Under the pieces are notes generated by a model that searched no databases, was not told where the DNA came from, and was given only the letters and a program-made list of their open reading frames with translations. DNA of 64,000 nt from Candidatus Gastranaerophilales bacterium (GTDB lineage Bacteria > Cyanobacteriota > Vampirovibrionia > Gastranaerophilales > Gastranaerophilaceae): NCBI GenBank assembly GCA_944325665.1, contig CALVAY010000008.1, positions 20,085-84,084 on the forward strand, in the 5' to 3' direction. Of the stretch, positions 44,672 through 53,731 are shown piece by piece (the stretch's first letter is position 1; every line of letters begins with the position of its first letter). Both the position numbers and the translations under genes were made by a program.

Positions 44672-45170
44672 TGTGATTTTAACAGGAATGATGGGTAGCG
44701 GAAAGACAAGCGTAGGGAAGGCTTTGTCTAAAATTCTTGAGTGTGATTTTTACGATTTGGATGAAATTATAGAAGAAAAGCACGGTTCGATTTCAAAGAT
44801 TTTTAAAGAAAAAGGCGAAAATTACTTTAGACAAATAGAGCAGGAAGAGATAGAAAACTTTTTGGGCAAAAACAATTTTGTATTATCTTTGGGCGGGGGT
44901 GCTGTTTTAAGAGAAAAAAATCTTGAAATTCTAAAAAAAATCGGCAGAATTTTTTACCTAAGTGCCCAAAGTGATACAATTTATGAAAGAATTAAAGGAC
45001 AAAATAACCGCCCGCTTTTAAATGTGGAAAACCCAAAGGAAGAAATTGAAAAAATTTTATCCCAAAGGCTTCAGAAGTACAAAAAAGCAGGTGAAGAAGT
45101 AAAAACAGACAAAAAAGAAATTGATGAAATAGCGAGAGAGATATATGAGAGAATTAACTGTCAACCTTAA
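44658..45170 (+). CDS. aroK: Shikimate kinase
   Basis: The 170-residue P-loop kinase phosphorylates shikimate. The Walker A motif GMMGSGKTSVGK is at about 10-21, with the shikimate-binding DLDEIIE, NYFRQIEQEEI and LGGGAV segments. The ATG lies 14 bases inside the aroC end; no strong ribosome-binding site is seen, so coupling to aroC translation is likely. Confidence 0.95.
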   Translation: MQKDNVILTGMMGSGKTSVGKALSKILECDFYDLDEIIEEKHGSISKIFKEKGENYFRQIEQEEIENFLGKNNFVLSLGGGAVLREKNLEILKKIGRIFYLSAQSDTIYERIKGQNNRPLLNVENPKEEIEKILSQRLQKYKKAGEEVKTDKKEIDEIAREIYERINCQP

Positions 45171-46209
45171 AAAAGAGTGTGATTTCAGCTACCAAATTCA
45201 TATTGAAAACGACTGTCTTAAAAACATTGAAGGGTTTTTAGAGGACAGACGCTATTTTGTTATAACCAACGAAAAAATTGCAAAAATTTATCCCGATTTT
45301 TTAAAAAAGTTCGATAAAAACAGAATAATAATTATAAAAGACGGCGAAAAGTACAAAAATTTAAAAACAATAGAAAAAATCCTAAATAAACTTTTAGAGA
45401 AGAAAATTGAAAGAAAAGACTGCATCATTGCTCTGGGCGGCGGCGTGATAGGTGATATGGCGGGCTATTGTGCTTCTTGTGTTTTAAGAGGAGTGGATTT
45501 TATTCAAATACCGACAACTCTTTTATCACAAGTAGATTCCTCAGTCGGAGGCAAAACAGGCTTTAATTCAAAGTGGGGCAAAAACCTTATCGGGGCTTTT
45601 TATCAACCGAAAAAAGTTATTATTGACCCGGGTGTTCTTCAAACGCTTGAAGAAAAAGATTTTAAAAGCGGACTTGGAGAAGTTATAAAATATGCTTTTA
45701 TTGAAAGAAGTTGTGAATGCAGTGAGTTTTTTAACTTGTTTAATATTTTTGAAAAAATTTCAAAAGACCAACTGCATAACAATTTAGAAGAGATTATTTT
45801 CGCCTGTGTCAGCCTAAAGGCGGCAGTTGTTGAAAAAGATGAGAAAGAAAGCGGCTTGAGAAAGATTTTAAACTTAGGACACACATACGCTCACGCTTTT
45901 GAAACAATTACAAAATACAAAATGCCCCATGGGCTTGCGGTTGCCCTTGGCATTAAAAAAGCGCTAAAAGTCTCTTTAATTAAAGGTTTAATTGATGAAA
46001 ATTATTACAATTACAGCATTTCGCTTCTTGAAAAGTTTGACTTAATTCAAGAAATTAAAAACTTGAACTATAAAAAAGTGTTTGAAATTATGGGTTCGGA
46101 TAAAAAGGTTGAAAATTCAAAAATCAACCTTATCCTGCCAAAGCCATTTGCTCAAGTTTCGCTCTTTGACGATACAGACGAGCTTTTGATAAGAGATTCT
46201 CTGCTTTAG
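45145..46209 (+). CDS. aroB: 3-dehydroquinate synthase
   Basis: AroB closes DAHP to 3-dehydroquinate with NAD and a divalent metal. The 354-residue protein has the glycine-rich GGGVIGDMAGYCAS, IPTTLLSQVDSSVGGKTG, and metal histidines in LGHTYAHAFE and MPHGLAVALG. It overlaps aroK by 26 bases. Its 3' end overlaps a convergent TPR gene by 80 bases, and both C-termini look natural. Confidence 0.95.
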   Translation: MRELTVNLKKECDFSYQIHIENDCLKNIEGFLEDRRYFVITNEKIAKIYPDFLKKFDKNRIIIIKDGEKYKNLKTIEKILNKLLEKKIERKDCIIALGGGVIGDMAGYCASCVLRGVDFIQIPTTLLSQVDSSVGGKTGFNSKWGKNLIGAFYQPKKVIIDPGVLQTLEEKDFKSGLGEVIKYAFIERSCECSEFFNLFNIFEKISKDQLHNNLEEIIFACVSLKAAVVEKDEKESGLRKILNLGHTYAHAFETITKYKMPHGLAVALGIKKALKVSLIKGLIDENYYNYSISLLEKFDLIQEIKNLNYKKVFEIMGSDKKVENSKINLILPKPFAQVSLFDDTDELLIRDSLL

Positions 46210-47776
46210 CAACATTGCCCATTTTATCCATAACGTTTGCAGCATCCTCATAGTTCTTTGCTCTCATCTCAAATAAATCTGCATCTTCAGGAGTTGTTGA
46301 AATGGCTAAAACTGCGTTTTTGTAACAATCAAGGGCATCAAAATTGTTGCCCGTGTATTCATAGTTTTTTGCAGCATTTGAATACGCCCAGCTAATAAGC
46401 CTTGAATCTCCTGAACTTTGAGCAGATTCAATTGAGAGCAAATTTAGCATATCCGAACTATCAACGTCAAAACGATGAGCAAACATGGATGCCATCTCGC
46501 CCAGTATCTTTGTTTGTGCAACCGAATTGTTAGCTTCACCACTGTACGCCACGGCGTCTTGATAATGCTCAACGGCAGGCTCAAATTCTACATAATCATC
46601 ATAAATTCTTGCCATATTCAAGTGCGCTTTTGACACGAGGTTATCATCATCACACTTTGTTGCCTCATAGTAATCTCTTAGGGCATAGTTAACATAATCG
46701 TAATCATCAAAAATTTTGCCGCGTTCAAAGTGAAGTGCAGCGCGCAAGTTAGGATTTGTATCAGGAGTAACTTCACCTAAAGTATCATTTATAAGCTCAA
46801 GTGCCGCAGCGGGGTCATCTTGAAGCTCAAGAAGGGTTTTTGCTTCCTTTAAGGATTTTGATAAAATTCTGTCATGAGAAGAGGTTATATACTTTGGCTT
46901 TTGAGGCTTTTGCACTTGCTCAATTACACTTGGCTCTTCTTGTTGGGGCGCAGCTAATTGGGGAGGAGCTTGAAAATCGTCTTCAATTGTTTGAAGATCT
47001 TTTTTTGTTTGCAGCGAAACCGTATTTATAGGCTGCTCAATAGTAGAAACAGTTTGAACATCGTCGCTGTCAGCTTCAATATAAGGAATTGAAACATCTT
47101 GCTCTACTTGCGCCTGATAAACTTCTTGAGGTTCAACCTCATCAACCGAACCTTCAAACACATTTAATTGAGCAGGCTTTTGCAAAACTTCAGAATGAGC
47201 ACTCACTGGACTCGGCTCACTTTCTTGAGGTGTTTGCAGCTTTTGTGGGGCGTGGGATAAGTTGGCCGTTTTCTTTTCGGGAATATCAAGTTTAAAGTAG
47301 GGGTTAACTTTATCAGGGTCGGCCTTTAAATCTATTTTTTGCAAAAATAGCGCATCAATCCAGCCTTCAACAACATTTGAGGGTGTTTTACCGTTTCTTT
47401 TTGAAAGCTCGGCATTAATGTATTTATCTGAAATTTTAGAAGCATTTTTAAGGTTTGAAAGTATAATATCTCTTGAAGGATTTTGCTTTAAGGATTCTTT
47501 TTCAACAAGAGAAAGATAAGAATAAACCTCGTCAGAAACCTCGTCAGGAGCGCCGATTGCAACAACCGTGCTTTTAAAATCAGTAACTATTTGCGAAATA
47601 TTAATTGAATTTTTTGTATAATCAATGGCAACTTTTGTGCCGTTGGGGAACCTGTTATCCTGTGGGCTATGTGCATCAGGGTTAACATTTTGTTCCTGAG
47701 TATCAGAATTAGGCGAGCCGTAAGCTTGCCTTGGATTTCTGTATGTAATATTTATAGGATTAATTGAATTGTACAA
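46130..47776 (-). CDS. TPR-repeat protein with long disordered middle
   Basis: The 548-residue protein has a helical N-terminal domain (about 45-170), a low-complexity Pro/Gln/Glu linker (about 170-305), and C-terminal TPR-like repeats (about 310-548) such as ALHFERGKIFDDYDYVNYALRDYYEA. It is probably a scaffold. The N-terminus carries NPINITYRNPRQAYGSPN, loosely similar to other orphan N-termini here. The start is a TTG after AGGGG. Confidence 0.75.
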   Translation of the reverse strand: MYNSINPINITYRNPRQAYGSPNSDTQEQNVNPDAHSPQDNRFPNGTKVAIDYTKNSINISQIVTDFKSTVVAIGAPDEVSDEVYSYLSLVEKESLKQNPSRDIILSNLKNASKISDKYINAELSKRNGKTPSNVVEGWIDALFLQKIDLKADPDKVNPYFKLDIPEKKTANLSHAPQKLQTPQESEPSPVSAHSEVLQKPAQLNVFEGSVDEVEPQEVYQAQVEQDVSIPYIEADSDDVQTVSTIEQPINTVSLQTKKDLQTIEDDFQAPPQLAAPQQEEPSVIEQVQKPQKPKYITSSHDRILSKSLKEAKTLLELQDDPAAALELINDTLGEVTPDTNPNLRAALHFERGKIFDDYDYVNYALRDYYEATKCDDDNLVSKAHLNMARIYDDYVEFEPAVEHYQDAVAYSGEANNSVAQTKILGEMASMFAHRFDVDSSDMLNLLSIESAQSSGDSRLISWAYSNAAKNYEYTGNNFDALDCYKNAVLAISTTPEDADLFEMRAKNYEDAANVMDKMGNVAKAENLLSKARLYRQRAKLEQMALAG

Positions 47777-47994
47777 AGTTAGCCCCTGATTTTAATACAA
47801 ATCCTGATACTCCCACATATAGTATAGAAGATAAAAAAGTATCGGACTTCATTCAAACGACCTAAAAATAAGCACTTTCGATATAAATTTAATTATTTTT
47901 TTAAATTAATCAAACAAGATATAAATTTTTGTTAAAAAGATTGTTAAAATAATATTCTTATACGATAATGTTATTAAAAAAAGAGGATTACAAA

Positions 47995-48120
47995 ATGGCT
48001 GAGTATGTTTTTAAAATGAAAAAAGGTGAAGTTGAAATCGAACTTTCATCTGATGATGCGGAATTTGTTGAGCAACAACTTGCAAAATGGCGTGAAGAAA
48101 TACTTAAAAAACAAGGTTAA
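47995..48120 (+). CDS. 41-residue small protein
   Basis: The ORF has AGAGGA eight bases ahead of its ATG and ends seven bases before the next gene. The product begins MAEYVFKMKKGEVEIELSSD and looks like one beta hairpin plus a helix with the end FVEQQLAKWREEILKK. Its pattern is similar to the first 35 residues of the next protein (YSLKVKCKDSQVEV, LDIYLNEF), so the two seem related. Function unknown. Confidence 0.6.
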   Translation: MAEYVFKMKKGEVEIELSSDDAEFVEQQLAKWREEILKKQG

Positions 48121-48126
48121 TAAGCT

Positions 48127-48651
48127 ATGAGCACTTATAGTCTAAAAGTCAAATGCAAAGACTCGCAAGTTGAAGTTATTGCAAAAAGCGGTAATGTTAT
48201 ATCCAAGGAATTGGATATATATCTAAATGAGTTTATATACGGAAACTACACACCTCAAGTAAAGTCTGAGGCTAGTCAGAGTATAGAACCCCAAACTTTT
48301 GACAACTTTGAGTTAGTAAAACCTCAAGAAAACGAGGTGGAAGTAGAGGGCGAACTTGTTAACAGCGAAGAAACTCTTAAAGATTTTATCGAAAAAGTTG
48401 ATATTTTAGACACATTTTCAAAGTTTATAGCAACAGCGTATTATTTTAAGAATAAATTAAATTCGCCATCATTCACCCTTAAAAGTCTTAATGCAGAATT
48501 TTACCCCGCAACAGGTGCATTTTGCGATATTAGCTTAATGGAAAATGCTAAAAGCAGAGGCTTTATAGACCAGTGGGAAGATGAAGAAGGCACAAAATAC
48601 TCTATTAACACTAATGGTGAATCATTCTTTACCAACGAAGTTTGCGGATAG
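48127..48651 (+). CDS. Orphan protein with a small N-terminal beta domain
   Basis: The 174-residue protein has an N-terminal 35-residue part like the 41-residue protein before it, an acidic linker, and a C-terminal winged-helix-like part (about 80-174: DFIEKVDILDTFSKFIATAYYF, FCDISLMENAKSRGFIDQW). The C-terminal part may be a DNA- or protein-binding domain, but I cannot name it. It precedes spmA without a gap. Confidence 0.65.
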   Translation: MSTYSLKVKCKDSQVEVIAKSGNVISKELDIYLNEFIYGNYTPQVKSEASQSIEPQTFDNFELVKPQENEVEVEGELVNSEETLKDFIEKVDILDTFSKFIATAYYFKNKLNSPSFTLKSLNAEFYPATGAFCDISLMENAKSRGFIDQWEDEEGTKYSINTNGESFFTNEVCG

Positions 48652-49224
48652 ATGAACTATATTTGGCTTTTTTTAATAGTTATATCATTTGTTTCGGCTG
48701 CCTTTAGCGGAAGAATTGATGAGGTCAACAGCGCACTTTTAAATTCTGCAAATCTGGCTGTCAAGATAGCTTTTTCTCTTGTGGGCATTATGTGCTTTTG
48801 GCTTGGGATTGTAAAGATAGCTCAAGCTTCGGGTTTAATTGAAAAATTTTCACGCTTAATAGAACCCCTTATGAGCTTTATTTTTAAAGACGTTAAAAAC
48901 AAACAGGTTTATAGCGACATTGCACTTAACTTTAGTGCAAATGCTCTTGGGCTAACAAATGCCGCAACTCCCTTTGGCATTAAATCTATGCAGGAGCTGC
49001 AAAAAGAAAACCCTAAAAAAGATAGCGCAACAAACGCTATGTGCACACTTCTTGCCATGAACACCGCGGGTTTTCAACTTATTCCCGCAACAGTTCTTGC
49101 AATTCTTGCGGCAAGCGGAGCAAAAAACCCGACAGAGATAATTTTGCCAACACTTATAGTTACATCAATAACTTTTGTTTTTGCTATTTTTATGTCTAAA
49201 ATCTTAGAGAGGTATTTTAAATGA
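48652..49224 (+). CDS. spmA: Spore maturation protein A-like membrane protein
   Basis: The 190-residue protein has five or so membrane helices and the nucleoside-recognition (Gate) domain of SpmA: ALLNSANLAVKIAFSLVGIMCFWLGI, NALGLTNAATPFGIKSMQ and NTAGFQLIPATVLAI. In Bacillus SpmA and SpmB act in spore cortex dehydration, but homologues are common in non-sporulating bacteria with unknown roles. It begins right after the stop of the previous gene and overlaps spmB by four bases. Confidence 0.92.
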   Translation: MNYIWLFLIVISFVSAAFSGRIDEVNSALLNSANLAVKIAFSLVGIMCFWLGIVKIAQASGLIEKFSRLIEPLMSFIFKDVKNKQVYSDIALNFSANALGLTNAATPFGIKSMQELQKENPKKDSATNAMCTLLAMNTAGFQLIPATVLAILAASGAKNPTEIILPTLIVTSITFVFAIFMSKILERYFK

Positions 49225-49757
49225 TAGAAGTTTTAAATACAGTCTCTGCTTGGATTTTACCTGTTATAATATCAATTATATTGTTATATGGTGCACTAAA
49301 AAAAGTTCCCCTATACGAAACTTTTACACAAGGGGCAAAAGAAGGTTTTTGGGTAAGCGTTAAAATTCTGCCTTATCTTGTTGCAATTATTGTTGCCGTA
49401 TCGATGTTTAGAGCATCGGGTGCACTGGATTTTTTATACAGCATTTTTAAAACTCCGCTTGAAGCACTAAAAATTCCATCTGACGCTCTTAGCTTAATGA
49501 TTACTCGCTCACTCTCGGGAAGTGCTACGCTTGGACTCTTCGGAGAAATTGTAAACACTCACGGTGCGGATTCTTACATAAGTAAACTCTGCGCAATTAT
49601 AACAGGAAGCTCGGAAACAACTTTCTACGTTATAGCAGTATATTTTGGCACGGTTGGAATAACAAAATTAAGACACGCGCTTTTAGTCGGCATTTTAGCA
49701 GATGCCTTTGGAATTATTTGCGCAATTTGCGTCTCAAGACTGTTCTTTTATTCATAA
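49221..49757 (+). CDS. spmB: Spore maturation protein B-like membrane protein
   Basis: The 178-residue partner of SpmA carries PLYETFTQGAKEGF, MITRSLSGSATLGLFGEI and IITGSSETTFYVIAVYFG, typical of SpmB. The two halves match one full-length nucleoside-recognition permease split in two. No other sporulation gene is present in this window. The 3' end overlaps convergent hpt by ten bases. Confidence 0.92.
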   Translation: MIEVLNTVSAWILPVIISIILLYGALKKVPLYETFTQGAKEGFWVSVKILPYLVAIIVAVSMFRASGALDFLYSIFKTPLEALKIPSDALSLMITRSLSGSATLGLFGEIVNTHGADSYISKLCAIITGSSETTFYVIAVYFGTVGITKLRHALLVGILADAFGIICAICVSRLFFYS

Positions 49758-50278
49758 TAGCCAATGTATGGTAAATTCCTTTGAAGCTCACAAAAGTCAA
49801 GCCCAAAGCCGACTATAAATTTATCATCAACATCAAAGGCGCTAAAATCCGCTGAAATCGGATATTTTCTTGCGCATTTTTTATCAAACATAACAGCCAG
49901 CTTAACCTCTTTTGCCTTACACTTTGAGCGCATAAAATCAAGAAGAAAATTAAGTGTTAAGCCTGTATCCATAATATCTTCAACAACTAAAACGTTTTTA
50001 CCTTCAAGCGGAGGAAGGGATAGGTTAAGAGCAGAAACCTTGCCTGAAGATTTTTGCGCATCTCCATAGCTTGATAAGCTGACAAATTCCATTTTAACAG
50101 GCATTTTAAGATGCTTTGAAAGTTCAGTAAAAAACATAACCGCACCTTTTAAGACACAAACCATAACAAGTTCTTCTTCTTGCCCAAAATACGAGTTAAT
50201 TTCCTTAGCAACTTCTTTAATTCTATCAACCAAGGTTTTTTCATCGATTAAAACCTTTAGTTCTTTATTTTTTTCCAT
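49748..50278 (-). CDS. hpt: Hypoxanthine phosphoribosyltransferase
   Basis: Hpt salvages hypoxanthine and guanine with PRPP. From ATG 50278 (GGAG five bases upstream, inside the tilS end) it has 176 residues, with the PRPP loop VVEDIMDTGLT and the base-binding KKCARKYPISADF region. The tilS-hpt order is common across bacteria, which supports both calls. Confidence 0.95.
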   Translation of the reverse strand: MEKNKELKVLIDEKTLVDRIKEVAKEINSYFGQEEELVMVCVLKGAVMFFTELSKHLKMPVKMEFVSLSSYGDAQKSSGKVSALNLSLPPLEGKNVLVVEDIMDTGLTLNFLLDFMRSKCKAKEVKLAVMFDKKCARKYPISADFSAFDVDDKFIVGFGLDFCELQRNLPYIGYYE

Positions 50279-50280
50279 AT

Positions 50281-51576
50281 CTACTCCAAAATTTCTACCT
50301 TGTAACACACATCAGAAACAACTTTTGCTTTAGAGCTTATCTGATAGCCCAAAATACATAAAACTTCACTACCACAAGCCAATAATAGCAAATTATCTCT
50401 TTTTTGTCTTGGTATTTTTTCATTAATTAAATAATCTTTTAACTTAAGCTTGTGCCCCTTTAGTCCAAAGGGCGAAAAAACATCCCCGTCTTTTCTTGTC
50501 CTTAAAACAATTTTGGATGAAAAATCCAAATTAACATATTTTTCATTACTTTTAGGATTATATTTTTTAGGCGGGTTTACTTTTTTTATGGAAACTTTTT
50601 TATCTAAGAGACTATATTCGCCTTCGCCTAAAATTTCCACCTCACAGCGTTGATTTTGCTCTTTTTTTACCTTTGTTATCCAACCGCAGGACACTTCCAG
50701 AAATAATTCCGAGTTAATTGATTTTCGTCCGCTTTTTGTTTCAATAAAATCAACATAAGACTTAATTCTCTCAAAGTCTCGGTATTTTAGATCTTGGTAT
50801 AAAAAATCATTGATTATTTCATATTTTAAACCAACACTTAATGCCTTAAATTTTTCAAGATTAATTCTGCCGTCAAAAAACACTTCTTTTTTAGCCTCAC
50901 AAAGTGCGTTTTGGACAATATCCCAATGCATATTTGAAAGTTTTGCCAAATTTACAAGGGAATTTAGTGCATTTTGATTTATTTTTTTTACTTCGGGCAA
51001 AATTTGTTTGCGAATTAAATTCCTTGCATACTTTACATCATCGTTTGAACTGTCTTGAATATAATCAAGAGAATTATCCTTGGCAAATTTTTCAATTTCC
51101 TCTCTTGAAACATCGAGCAAGGGTCTGTGGTAAATGTCTCTGTTTTTTGGAATAGAGCATAAACCCTTTAAACCCGTTCCTTTAATAACCCTATAAAGAA
51201 GTGTTTCAGCGTTATCGTTTTTATTGTGCGCCAGAAAAACTGCATTTGACGCAAATTTCTCGCAACATTTTTCAAAAAAATCATACCTTGCTTGCCTTGC
51301 ATCAAGCTCTGTTTTATTAATTTTTGACGAAAGTTTTTCGCAATAAAACTCAACCCCAATTTTATCTGCAAATTCTCTTGCAAAATTTTCATCCCTTAAG
51401 GACTCCTCACCTCGCCAGTTATGATTAAGATGGATTGCAATTACTTTTAAATTAAGCTTTGAGAGAATATAAGTTAAAACAACACTGTCAACGCCACCTG
51501 AAAGCGCAGAGAGGACGGGCGATTTAATATTATTTTGCTTAAGATAGTTATCAACAAGGCTAACTAAATCACTCAT
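50281..51576 (-). CDS. tilS: tRNA(Ile)-lysidine synthase
   Basis: TilS converts C34 of tRNA-Ile(CAU) to lysidine. The 431-residue protein has the PP-loop SGGVDSVVL near residue 26, the HLNHNWRGEES and ARYDFFE segments, and C-terminal domains for tRNA binding. GCGAGG precedes the ATG, adjacent to the stop of the LdpA-like gene. Confidence 0.95.
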   Translation of the reverse strand: MSDLVSLVDNYLKQNNIKSPVLSALSGGVDSVVLTYILSKLNLKVIAIHLNHNWRGEESLRDENFAREFADKIGVEFYCEKLSSKINKTELDARQARYDFFEKCCEKFASNAVFLAHNKNDNAETLLYRVIKGTGLKGLCSIPKNRDIYHRPLLDVSREEIEKFAKDNSLDYIQDSSNDDVKYARNLIRKQILPEVKKINQNALNSLVNLAKLSNMHWDIVQNALCEAKKEVFFDGRINLEKFKALSVGLKYEIINDFLYQDLKYRDFERIKSYVDFIETKSGRKSINSELFLEVSCGWITKVKKEQNQRCEVEILGEGEYSLLDKKVSIKKVNPPKKYNPKSNEKYVNLDFSSKIVLRTRKDGDVFSPFGLKGHKLKLKDYLINEKIPRQKRDNLLLLACGSEVLCILGYQISSKAKVVSDVCYKVEILE

Positions 51577-52470
51577 TTAAGCCTCGCTAACATCTTTTAC
51601 AAGTTTTAGTGCAACTTCAAGCGCTTGCTGTTCATCCAAGTTTTTAACCTTGTTTCTTGCGTAAGTTCCAAAACCAAAGGCAAGAGGGCTTAGGGATAAT
51701 TTTTCACATAGGTTTTTCGTATATTCATTCACTCCGCCCGATAAAATTATTTTCTTTTCATCAAAACCCAAATCCTTTAAAGATAAGGCAAAAGCAACGC
51801 ACTCAAGAGTGGAAGATAACTCCTTATCTGCCCCGTTCATAGATTTTCCGTCCGCTTGAACATAAAAATCTAAATTATCTTGCAAGATTTTTTGCGCTTT
51901 TTTAATCAAACTAAAGGCGGCAAGATTTGAAAAGTGCTTTCTTGAAATACAAAGGCTTATTGCGCCTTTATATTTTTTTGAGATTTTCTTTAGAAGCCCC
52001 AAAATCTTTTTTTCATCATCAACACTTGCGTGCAGCTCGACACAATCAAGCTTTATACCTTGTTTTAAAACTTCCTTAAACTCTTTATAATAACTTGTGT
52101 CATCACTTAATTTTACTGCATTATGAGAACATTTTTTCTTGCAGATAGAGCAGCCTATGCATTTTGTCGAATTGACGACAAAGTCCTCAATTGCCCCTTG
52201 AGGACAGGCTTTTACGCATTTTTTGCATTTCTTGCATTTTTTTAAGTCAATATGTGCTTTTTTGCCGTGAATATCTCCTTCAACAGGAATTGAAACGCAG
52301 AATTTATAATTATCAGGGTCAAGATTTTCTTCCAAAATTGCTTGTGATAAAACAGGCAACATTTTCGGGGAAACATCAAACATCCAAGCCCCTGCTTTAG
52401 CATAGAGCTTCACAAGGGCTTTGATGTTTTGAATATCACAATTTCCTAAACCTAAAATAAGTTTAAACAT
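51577..52470 (-). CDS. LdpA-like protein with two 4Fe-4S clusters
   Basis: The 297-residue protein begins with FKLILGLGNCDIQNIKALVKLYAKAGAWMFD split across two lines of conserved pattern: the cyanobacterial LdpA start (FKLICGAS..., LAGA..IDVA) is clearly similar. Cysteines C79, C82, C85, C89 and C104, C107, C110, C114 form two 4Fe-4S sites. LdpA is a redox-active modulator of the cyanobacterial clock. No kai genes are in this window, so its role here is probably redox signalling unrelated to rhythm. It overlaps lysC by one base. Confidence 0.78.
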   Translation of the reverse strand: MFKLILGLGNCDIQNIKALVKLYAKAGAWMFDVSPKMLPVLSQAILEENLDPDNYKFCVSIPVEGDIHGKKAHIDLKKCKKCKKCVKACPQGAIEDFVVNSTKCIGCSICKKKCSHNAVKLSDDTSYYKEFKEVLKQGIKLDCVELHASVDDEKKILGLLKKISKKYKGAISLCISRKHFSNLAAFSLIKKAQKILQDNLDFYVQADGKSMNGADKELSSTLECVAFALSLKDLGFDEKKIILSGGVNEYTKNLCEKLSLSPLAFGFGTYARNKVKNLDEQQALEVALKLVKDVSEA

Positions 52471-53729
52471 TAATCCGGCAAATCACCTTTAACATCTGCA
52501 ACAGCTGCGCCGTCAAGGTCGAAAGTGCGGCATAGAGCAATAATGCACTCTTTTGCGTGATTTTTTTCAACAAGACAGCTGATTTTAATTTCAGAAGTTG
52601 AAATCATTTTAATATTAACGCCGATTTTAGCCAATGTTTCAAACATTTCTGCCGCGATACCGGGTCTGTCAATCATACCTGCGCCAACAATTGAAACTTT
52701 TGCAATATCTTCATCAATAAAGATGTTGCTCGGGTTAACTATCTTTTTAATTTCTTCCGTAACTTCGCTAAATTTAACCAAATCAGCAGAATCAATAGTG
52801 AATGCTATGTCGTTAGTATTGCCTACACTTCTTGCATAAGATTGAATAATCATATCAACACTCAATCCCTTGTTAGCAAGCAAAGTGAACAATTTACTTG
52901 CATTACCGGGTCTGTCTTCAACATCGCAAATAACAATTCTTACTTGTGAACTGTCGCATGCAACACCGGTAACGGGTTTATGTAATTCCATTTCATCTAC
53001 TCCTATTATTAATGTGCCTAAATCGTCTAATTTAAATGAACTTCTCACTCTCATCGGAACGCCGAAAAGTTTTGCCGTTTCAACAGAGCGAGGATGAAGA
53101 ACGTTTGCTCCAACTCTTGCCAACTCAAGCATTTCTTCATAAGAAATAACTTTTAATTTTTGCGCAGTAGGTACAACACGAGGGTCAGTAGTGTAAACAC
53201 CTTCAACGTCTGAGTAAATATCACATCTGTCGGCGTTAAATGCAGCGGCAAGAGCAACTGCTGAAGTATCAGAACCGCCTCTGCCAAGTGTTGTAATTTC
53301 GCCGTCATCCGTTATACCTTGGAAACCTGCAATGATAATTATTTCATCGTTATCAAGGTGCTTTTTAACCCTTTGTTGTTTAATTTCCAAAATTCTTGCG
53401 CGGCCATGGTTATGTTCAGTCATAATACCAACTTGCATAGCGTTTAAGCTCACAGCCTTATGACCTTTTTCATTTATCGCCATTGCAAGCAAAGACATAG
53501 AGATTTGCTCGCCTGTTGATAAAAGCATATCCATTTCACGTTCCGAAGGTGTAGTTGTAATTTCTTTTGACAGTTTAATTAAATTATCTGTCGTATGTCC
53601 CATAGCAGAAACAACAACAATTACCTTGTTTCCGTTCAATTTCTCTCTAATTACAGCGTCTGCAACGTTTTTGATTTTTTGGGCGTCTGCTACTGATGTT
53701 CCGCCAAATTTTTGTACTACGATTCCCAT
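52470..53729 (-). CDS. lysC: Aspartate kinase
   Basis: LysC phosphorylates aspartate, the first step to lysine, threonine and methionine. The 419-residue protein has VQKFGGTSVAD at the start, the LGRGGSDTSAVALAAA block, and two C-terminal ACT domains (about 265-419) for feedback inhibition. An internal start for a beta-subunit form is possible but not clear. It lies between a TPR gene and the LdpA-like gene. Confidence 0.95.
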   Translation of the reverse strand: MGIVVQKFGGTSVADAQKIKNVADAVIREKLNGNKVIVVVSAMGHTTDNLIKLSKEITTTPSEREMDMLLSTGEQISMSLLAMAINEKGHKAVSLNAMQVGIMTEHNHGRARILEIKQQRVKKHLDNDEIIIIAGFQGITDDGEITTLGRGGSDTSAVALAAAFNADRCDIYSDVEGVYTTDPRVVPTAQKLKVISYEEMLELARVGANVLHPRSVETAKLFGVPMRVRSSFKLDDLGTLIIGVDEMELHKPVTGVACDSSQVRIVICDVEDRPGNASKLFTLLANKGLSVDMIIQSYARSVGNTNDIAFTIDSADLVKFSEVTEEIKKIVNPSNIFIDEDIAKVSIVGAGMIDRPGIAAEMFETLAKIGVNIKMISTSEIKISCLVEKNHAKECIIALCRTFDLDGAAVADVKGDLPD

Positions 53730-53731
53730 TT

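Noticed and set aside
48652..49757. spmA-spmB as evidence for sporulation
   Set aside because: Homologues occur widely in non-sporulating bacteria and no other sporulation gene or SpoIIID/SigE-type feature is present in the window.
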